From contig JACQEA010000115.1 in the NCBI GenBank assembly GCA_016200825.1, positions 1 to 6,641 of the forward strand: a stretch of 6,641 nucleotides of DNA. Reading direction: 5' to 3'. The stretch is from Chloroflexota bacterium. GTDB taxonomy: Bacteria > Chloroflexota > Anaerolineae > UBA4142. This document shows, piece after piece, positions 1 to 3,905 of this stretch. The position numbers and the translations under genes are program-made. Numbering within the stretch: position 1 is the stretch's first letter; each line of letters begins with the position of its first letter. The notes below the pieces were generated by a model. That model was not told the DNA's origin. It worked only from the letters and a program-made list of their open reading frames with translations, and made no database searches.

Positions 1-1
1 G

Positions 2-319
2 CACACCGTCGGCGCGCCGGATGCGCGCATTATGCTTCGCCACATTTTGCCGAACGTGACCGCGCCGCTGATTGTGCAATCGTCGCTCGGAATCGCTGGC
101 GCGATTCTCACCGAAGCTGCATTATCATTTTTGGGTTTGGGCGTACAACCGCCGACGCCACCGTGGGGTTCGATGTTGAGCGCGGGGCGCGGCTATCTTG
201 ATATTGATCCGTGGTTGGTCGTTGGGCCCGGCGCGGCGATTTTTTTGACGGTGCTAGGATTTAATTTCTTGGGAGATGGAATTCGCGATGTGTTGGATCC
301 GACGATGAGAAATTCATAA
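2..319 (+). CDS. ABC transporter permease, OppC/DppC family, C-terminal part (5' end outside window)
   Basis: This is the last 105 residues of an inner-membrane permease subunit of a peptide/nickel-type ABC importer, which forms the translocation channel with a second permease and is driven by two ATPases. The reading frame is open from base 2, so the first in-frame ATG at 32 is internal. Visible residues 4-18 (GAPDARIMLRHILPN) are the C-terminal half of the EAA cytoplasmic loop that docks on the ATPase, ending in the conserved LPN. Next come a membrane segment leading into ALSFLGLG, the PPTPPWGSML loop that is a hallmark of the OppC/DppC branch, a second membrane segment, and the family ending LGDGIRDVLDPTMR. 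The C-terminus is complete and ends in TAA. The substrate cannot be told from this part: oligopeptide, dipeptide, nickel and sugar systems all share it. The genes for its partners are not downstream, since a terminator and a convergent gene follow. Confidence 0.93.
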   Translation, partial: HTVGAPDARIMLRHILPNVTAPLIVQSSLGIAGAILTEAALSFLGLGVQPPTPPWGSMLSAGRGYLDIDPWLVVGPGAAIFLTVLGFNFLGDGIRDVLDPTMRNS

Positions 320-351
320 CGCGAACACTGCAAGGGCAAGCGGTTGAAACT

Positions 352-391
352 AAAATGCGACGCACCTTTTTATGTGCATCGCATTTTTTTT
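352..391 (+). terminator. Rho-independent terminator between convergent genes
   Basis: Arms 352-365 and 374-387 form a 14-bp stem (AAAATGCGACGCAC against GTGCATCGCATTTT) with one C-A mismatch and an 8-base loop (366-373). A run of eight T follows (384-391). It lies 32 bases after the permease stop codon and just past the TAA of the minus-strand gene at 395. On the plus strand it is a good intrinsic terminator. Read from the minus strand the hairpin also ends in TTTT, so it may stop both transcripts, less efficiently in that direction. Confidence 0.85.
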
Positions 392-394
392 ATT

Positions 395-1150
395 TTATCG
401 TTTTACAAAATCCACAATCCCATTCCAACATGCGCTCGGATCATCAGGCCCCTTGTTGTTCGTGGTCACGCGGCCCGCGTTTGGATCGGACAAGGGTTTG
501 CCGGAACTATCGGCAATCCAAACAAAATAATTTCCCGGCGCCGCGCCACTGCCGTTAATCACGTGAATGTAATAGCCGGGATTTTTTCCTTGCGTCCCCG
601 ACGTCACGTAATAAATATCTCCCCCGCCCGGCGCGCTGCCCAATGCCACGCGCACATTCGATTCATATCCGCCCGCCGAACTGCTGTACACTGTGCCTTC
701 AATAAAAGTTGAACCGGAATGTTTGCACGCTTGAACCACGGTCCGATAAGGAAATTGTGGCGGGATTGCAGTTGGCGGCGGTGGGAGCGGCGTATTCGTC
801 ACGCGACGCGTTGGTGTCGGCGATGGACGCGTCGGTGTCGGCGTCGGAGTAATTGTCGGCGTGTTCGTTGTTGTCGGTGTGAGAGTTGGTGTGGGGGTAA
901 AGGTTGGCGTTTCAGTTGGCGTTGGAGTATTCGTTGAAGTCGGAGTCCATGTGGGCGGCAGCGCGAAGCCACCCGCTTGCGTTGGCGTCGCGAGCGCGAG
1001 CGATTGAAACCCAACCGCCGGTGGCTTGAACGGATTGATCGCGATTTGTGGATTGATAAAAATTAATAACATTGCCATGCACGTCATCGCGATCAAGACC
1101 ACGACGATCACCGTAGCAATTTGAAAACCGTCTTGGCGCTTTTCTTCCAT
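395..1150 (-). CDS. Membrane-anchored protein with Thr/Pro-rich stalk and small extracytoplasmic C-terminal domain, function unknown
   Basis: The protein has 251 residues from ATG at 1150. Residues 1-9 are a short charged cytoplasmic tail and about 10-32 are one hydrophobic helix (TVIVVVLIAMTCMAMLLIF). A spacer follows to about 65, then a Thr-Pro stalk at about 66-131. Residues 132-251 form a compact domain rich in Gly, Tyr, Val and Ser, probably a beta-sandwich. Two cysteines, C142 near its start (QACKHSG) and C241 near its end (SACWNG), could form a disulfide clamping the domain. The layout suggests a domain held away from the membrane by a stalk. Surface proteins with such stalks are common in Chloroflexota, but I do not recognise this C-terminal domain. 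Start choice: GAGG at 1159-1156 sits 5 bases before the ATG. A GTG at 1156 would add two residues but overlaps that GAGG, so ATG is preferred. It follows the upstream gene by 11 bases, so the two are probably co-transcribed and translationally coupled. Confidence 0.8.
   Translation of the reverse strand: MEEKRQDGFQIATVIVVVLIAMTCMAMLLIFINPQIAINPFKPPAVGFQSLALATPTQAGGFALPPTWTPTSTNTPTPTETPTFTPTPTLTPTTTNTPTITPTPTPTRPSPTPTRRVTNTPLPPPPTAIPPQFPYRTVVQACKHSGSTFIEGTVYSSSAGGYESNVRVALGSAPGGGDIYYVTSGTQGKNPGYYIHVINGSGAAPGNYFVWIADSSGKPLSDPNAGRVTTNNKGPDDPSACWNGIVDFVKR
758..955 (-). repeat. Degenerate 6-base coding repeat (ACN CCN) encoding the Thr/Pro stalk
   Basis: On the plus strand this stretch is an irregular array of units like GTTGGCGTC, the complement of alternating Thr and Pro codons. 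It encodes TPTPTETPTFTPTP and similar dipeptide runs, ending in a polyproline patch (LPPPP). Codon third positions vary, so this is an old, diverged repeat and not a recent slippage tract. Such arrays can change length by replication slippage. Confidence 0.75.
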
Positions 1151-1155
1151 ACTCA

Positions 1156-1159
1156 CCTC
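1156..1159 (-). promoter_or_regulatory. Shine-Dalgarno GAGG deciding the ATG start at 1150
   Basis: On the minus strand GAGG (1159-1156) is followed by 5 bases and then ATG (1150-1148). The alternative GTG at 1156-1154 shares the last G of this motif and would have no usable ribosome binding site, so the ATG is favoured. Confidence 0.55.
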
Positions 1160-1161
1160 AA

Positions 1162-2469
1162 TTATTTCGGCAACGCGTTTTCGCCCGCACCGTACAATTC
1201 ATTCGGCACAAGCACATCCAACACGCGATCCCCGCGCGCGATGCGCTCCACGCGTAAAAAAGTCGCGGCCGCCGCGCGAGAATTTTCCGCGAGCGCCGCG
1301 CGCACATCGTTTTCTGCCGCGCGCGTCAACCAACCCCAGCGCACCGCGAGCAATTCCATTCGCAAAACATCTTCGCGCGCGCGATTCGCATCGGTTGCGC
1401 CTCGCGCGTCGCGTTCAGACAAAATAAATAATTGCGCCCACGCGTCGCTCCATTCCTCGCCGATCACTTTCACATCGCGCGTCCATTCCGAAACGAGGGG
1501 TGCGCCAAACGCGCCGCGCGCGACGCGCAGTTTAAGCGCGAGCCAGTACAATTTTTCGCGCCAAAGCGCGTACTGCACCGTCAATTCTTGCGTCTGCCCA
1601 ATTTCTGCATCAAAATATTTTTTTCGCGTCGCGTCTTCATTCTGCAACGCGTCCGCTAACGCCGCGACCAAATCCGGGGACCACTCACCCGTTGCACCAT
1701 TTTCCAATTCGGCAGTCAACGCTTGCGCCGCGACCAAGCGCGCTTTGATCGCGCTTTCCAATTCGGTCGAGCCGGGCAACAATCCAATGCGCGGCGAAAA
1801 AAATGTTCGCGGGGAGAGCGCGGGCGAATCGAAAGCCGCGTTTGATTTTTCGCGCGCTTGGGTCGCCAGCGCGTTACTCCCCAGCGCATCGTACGCGTCC
1901 GCAATTTGCGCGAGTCGTTGCGCGCGTAGATCCGCGCGCAATCCGGGCGAGTACTGCGCGATCAAATACGCCTGATCCACCGCAATGCGCGCCGCGTCGC
2001 GCGCGTTGATCGCGCGCAAACCATTCGCGGATTGTAAATCGGTGTCAATGCGCGCGCTGTCTGAGAGCGCCGGGCTGAGCGTTGCCCACCGCGTCGCGGC
2101 AACATACGCCCACGCGGCTTTAGTCGCTTGACGTTGTTTAGAAAATCGTTCGCCTAATTGCAACAACGCGCCGACGCGCGCCGCATCGGATAAAGTCGGA
2201 TCGTACGCGAGAATCGCGAAAGCATTTTCCCAATGACCGCGATCAAGACTTGCATTTAACGCCTGCGCCGAATCCACACCCGTCAACGCAATCAGAACGG
2301 TCGCGGGCGCGAGCGCGCGCGGGTCTAACAAATCTTGCGGCGCAGTCCAACTAAATCCATCCGGTAAATCCGCGACATTCCGCGCGATAATTCCCGCGCC
2401 CATCGCGCTGACGCCGATGAAAAGTAAAAAGAATCCGCTGAGAAATGAAAAGATGGAAATGCCGCGCAT
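1162..2469 (-). CDS. Membrane-anchored, mostly helical TPR-like protein, function unknown
   Basis: The protein has 435 residues. One N-terminal hydrophobic helix (about residues 5-28, IFSFLSGFFLLFIGV) acts as a signal anchor or uncleaved signal peptide. The rest is Ala-, Leu- and Arg-rich and almost entirely helical by composition. Residues about 65-212 contain helix pairs with tetratricopeptide-like spacing, for example around GHWENAFAILAYDP and RLAQIADAYDALGSNALATQ, but I see no clean canonical TPR consensus. Residues about 235-425 are a second helical region with many Trp, Glu and Arg. No catalytic motif is apparent. Start: ATG at 2469, with AGGT 5 bases upstream (2478-2475). It is the first gene of a two-gene unit with the stalk protein, whose start lies 11 bases beyond its TAA. 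The obvious inference is a shared envelope role, perhaps a helical scaffold with a surface-displayed partner, but the sequence does not show what they do. Confidence 0.8.
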   Translation of the reverse strand: MRGISIFSFLSGFFLLFIGVSAMGAGIIARNVADLPDGFSWTAPQDLLDPRALAPATVLIALTGVDSAQALNASLDRGHWENAFAILAYDPTLSDAARVGALLQLGERFSKQRQATKAAWAYVAATRWATLSPALSDSARIDTDLQSANGLRAINARDAARIAVDQAYLIAQYSPGLRADLRAQRLAQIADAYDALGSNALATQAREKSNAAFDSPALSPRTFFSPRIGLLPGSTELESAIKARLVAAQALTAELENGATGEWSPDLVAALADALQNEDATRKKYFDAEIGQTQELTVQYALWREKLYWLALKLRVARGAFGAPLVSEWTRDVKVIGEEWSDAWAQLFILSERDARGATDANRAREDVLRMELLAVRWGWLTRAAENDVRAALAENSRAAAATFLRVERIARGDRVLDVLVPNELYGAGENALPK

Positions 2470-2474
2470 TGTTT

Positions 2475-2478
2475 ACCT
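2475..2478 (-). promoter_or_regulatory. Shine-Dalgarno AGGT for the helical anchored protein
   Basis: Minus-strand CAGGT lies 5 bases before the ATG at 2469 and supports this start. It is a moderate match to the anti-Shine-Dalgarno sequence. Confidence 0.5.
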
Positions 2479-2530
2479 GAAATCAATGTGAAAAATCTTT
2501 AGTTGCTAAACTGAAAGAAATACTTATTCG

Positions 2531-2543
2531 TTCCTAAAAGGAA
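2531..2543. promoter_or_regulatory. Perfect dyad TTCCT-aaa-AGGAA, possible operator
   Basis: A 5-bp perfect inverted repeat with a 3-base centre lies 62 bases upstream of the ATG at 2469. On the minus strand it falls inside the 17-base spacer of a weak promoter-like pair, TTGCAA (2551-2546) and AATAAG (2528-2523). That position would suit a repressor site. Both the promoter and the operator role are inferred from position alone, and a 13-base dyad can arise by chance in AT-rich spacer DNA. Confidence 0.25.
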
Positions 2544-2551
2544 AGTTGCAA

Positions 2552-2692
2552 TGTCATTCTGAGTGACTCCTTCGTTTCACTCAGGATAAACTCCGGGAGC
2601 GAAGAATCTTGTTATGCACCTTGAAATCAAATGAGTCAACGAGATGCTTCGCGGAGTTTATAGTGAGCGAAGCGAATCTACTCAGCATGACA
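2552..2692. repeat. Imperfect palindromic element, MITE/REP-like, 141 bases
   Basis: The left arm (2552-2609) and right arm (2642-2692) are imperfect inverted repeats around a 32-base centre. Outer ends are TGTCATTCTGAG and, in reverse complement, TGTCATGCTGAG (11 of 12 bases match). Inside, ATAAACTCCG (2586-2595) pairs perfectly with 2652-2661, and GAAGAATCT pairs with 2642-2650 with one mismatch. The left arm holds its own hairpin, CTGAGTG (2559-2565) with CACTCAG (2578-2584). Related direct motifs GAGCGAAGAATCT (2597-2609) and GAGCGAAGCGAATCT (2665-2679) recur in both arms. It has no coding capacity and no transposase. The end sequence resembles intergenic repeats I recall as frequent in Chloroflexota and some other phyla. 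No clear target-site duplication is visible. Confidence 0.7.
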
Positions 2693-2782
2693 ATAACACT
2701 TGATCTTTCCGCAAGAATTTGATCTCTGCGCGATTAGCCAATCCTAAATATCTTGCGTCGTTGTCATTCACTCGTCGAATCA

Positions 2783-2797
2783 AATCGTTGGACGATT
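2783..2797 (-). terminator. Small hairpin overlapping the stop codon of the isomerase gene
   Basis: AATCGT (2783-2788) and ACGATT (2792-2797) form a perfect 6-bp stem with a 3-base loop. The stem includes two bases of the TAA stop at 2798-2796. On the minus strand it is followed only by a weak T-containing stretch, so it may help end transcription or protect the 3' end. It is not a strong intrinsic terminator. The palindromic element about 90 bases further on could also terminate this transcript. Confidence 0.3.
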
Positions 2798-3803
2798 AGG
2801 GTTGCGCTAAGCGTTCGATCTGCATCGTTTCGCGCACGGCGTACAACCACGCAAGGAATGCGCGTTGCTTTTGATTTTGAATAATCTCGGGCGGCAGCGC
2901 GCGCGCTTTTTCTTTTTCCATCACCTGATAAATCTCGTAACCGTAAAACGTTGTGATCACGTCGCTCATCGCGCTGACAGGTAATTGAAAAATCACCGCG
3001 TCAACTTCAGGCGCGAGCACGTCGCGCGGCACCCAACCGATATCGCCGCCATTCGCTTTGCTCGCTTCGTCCACCGAATATTGTTTCGCGAGCGCGGCGA
3101 AATCGCCGCCGCGTCGCAACTGATCGCGAATTGTTTGCGCGAGCGCGGGCGTCGTCACCAAAATATGGCGCACGTGAACTTGTTCCGCGCTGGAGGGCAG
3201 AACCGACGTGATGTTATTGAACATCGCCTCGCCCAAAATTTGCGCGCGCAACTGATTGCAAAAATCGGCGAGCGTTAGGTCGTGCGTCTTGAGATAGTCG
3301 CTCAATTTATCCGGACTGCCCGCATCTTGAATCATTTGCGCGAGCCGCGCGTTCAGATCGGCATCGCTAACTTTGATGCCGCGTTTGTCGGCTTCCAACG
3401 TGATGACCACGTCGTTGATCAATTGATCCAACACTTGTTGTTTCAAACTTTTGAGCGCTTCTTGTCCGCTCGCGCTTTTGCTATCCAACCCTTGTTGCAC
3501 CATCGCGTTTTGCGCCTGCTGAACTTGGCGATCGAATAAATCGGACGCGATGCCAACGCCATTAACTTTGGCGGCAAGTTTCGCGTTCACACTTGCCGGA
3601 CGCGGACAGACAAACGCGTTCGCGATTGGAGTCGGCGCGATGGGACGCGCGGCGGTCGCGGAAATCGCGGTAGGAGCAGATTGAGTTGAGGATGCGGCGG
3701 GTTGCGCGCGCGCGGGATTGAGCGGCGGCGTTTCCTCTTCGCACGCGGTCAACGCCGCGAGCGCACCGACGCAAAAACAAAAAATAATCCAACGACGATT
3801 CAA
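2796..3803 (-). CDS. Lipoprotein peptidyl-prolyl cis-trans isomerase, parvulin (PpiC) type, SurA/PrsA-like
   Basis: This is an extracytoplasmic folding factor that speeds cis-trans isomerisation of prolyl bonds and chaperones exported proteins. Residues 1-21 are a lipoprotein signal peptide: MNRR, a hydrophobic core, then lipobox LTAC with the lipid-modified Cys at 21. Residues 22-65 are a low-complexity Ala/Pro/Ser/Thr linker. Residues about 72-200 match the helical SurA N-terminal chaperone domain (KVNGVGIASDLFDRQ onward, including LDQLINDVVITLEADKRGI). Residues about 209-299 are the parvulin domain, with VRHILV, GGDFAALAKQYSVD, NGGDIGWV and the closing GYEIYQV, all typical. Residues 300-335 are a C-terminal helix. 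The length, 335 residues, suits a one-domain PrsA-like protein. The start is TTG at 3803, chosen because GGAGG lies 5 bases upstream and the lipoprotein signal begins exactly there. The gene has its own promoter at 3832-3859 and appears monocistronic, ending before the palindromic element. Confidence 0.93.
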   Translation of the reverse strand: MNRRWIIFCFCVGALAALTACEEETPPLNPARAQPAASSTQSAPTAISATAARPIAPTPIANAFVCPRPASVNAKLAAKVNGVGIASDLFDRQVQQAQNAMVQQGLDSKSASGQEALKSLKQQVLDQLINDVVITLEADKRGIKVSDADLNARLAQMIQDAGSPDKLSDYLKTHDLTLADFCNQLRAQILGEAMFNNITSVLPSSAEQVHVRHILVTTPALAQTIRDQLRRGGDFAALAKQYSVDEASKANGGDIGWVPRDVLAPEVDAVIFQLPVSAMSDVITTFYGYEIYQVMEKEKARALPPEIIQNQKQRAFLAWLYAVRETMQIERLAQP

Positions 3804-3808
3804 GTGAT

Positions 3809-3813
3809 CCTCC
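3809..3813 (-). promoter_or_regulatory. Strong Shine-Dalgarno GGAGG for a TTG start
   Basis: Minus-strand GGAGG (3813-3809) is followed by ATCAC and then TTG (3803-3801). The strong site fixes a rare TTG start. No ATG lies in a comparable position in this frame, and the lipoprotein signal peptide begins at the TTG. Confidence 0.8.
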
Positions 3814-3831
3814 AGTCGCGTGATAAACGAT

Positions 3832-3859
3832 ATTATAGCGCACTCAAACGGAATTGCAA
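3832..3859 (-). promoter_or_regulatory. Sigma70-type promoter of the isomerase gene
   Basis: On the minus strand, -35 TTGCAA (3859-3854) and a perfect consensus -10 TATAAT (3837-3832) are separated by 16 bases. Transcription would start near 3825, giving a leader of about 20 bases that contains the GGAGG site at 3813-3809. Confidence 0.75.
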
Positions 3860-3867
3860 CACACCCC

Positions 3868-3897
3868 TCGACACGCCGCGCTGGCTTGTGCTATACT
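3868..3897 (+). promoter_or_regulatory. Extended -10 promoter of the methylase-like gene, predicted leaderless
   Basis: On the plus strand, -35 TCGACA (3868-3873, 5 of 6 consensus bases), an 18-base spacer and -10 TATACT (3892-3897, 5 of 6) are preceded by the extended -10 dinucleotide TG at 3889-3890. A start about 7 bases after the -10 would fall near 3904, two bases before the ATG at 3906. The only sequence between the -10 and the ATG is TTTTCCTA, with no Shine-Dalgarno, so the mRNA is predicted to be leaderless or nearly so. Its -35 lies 8 bases from the -35 of the divergent isomerase promoter. Confidence 0.7.
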
Positions 3898-3905
3898 TTT
3901 TCCTA

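Noticed and set aside
719..937. Arg/Trp/Cys-rich plus-strand open frame opposite the Thr/Pro stalk
   Set aside because: It is the complement of the degenerate ACN-CCN repeat read in another frame, and has no start signal or plausible protein character.
758..955. Possible CRISPR-like or regulatory tandem array
   Set aside because: The units are short, irregular and in frame with a coding sequence for Thr/Pro dipeptides. There are no uniform spacers or repeats.
1121..1975. 284-codon plus-strand open frame
   Set aside because: It is antisense to the helical anchored protein. Its composition (Ala, Ser, Arg) is what the complement of GCG/CGC-rich coding DNA gives, and no domain or ribosome binding site is visible.
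2693..2782. Possible small gene or RNA between the palindromic element and the isomerase gene
   Set aside because: There is no open frame with a start signal, no tRNA-like fold and no promoter of quality. I see nothing supportable in it.
3702..3905. 68-codon in-frame upstream extension of the methylase-like gene, starting at ATG 3702
   Set aside because: It runs antisense through the N-terminal coding part of the isomerase gene and across both divergent promoters. It encodes Arg-rich sequence unlike the rest of the protein, and the promoter sits right before the ATG at 3906.
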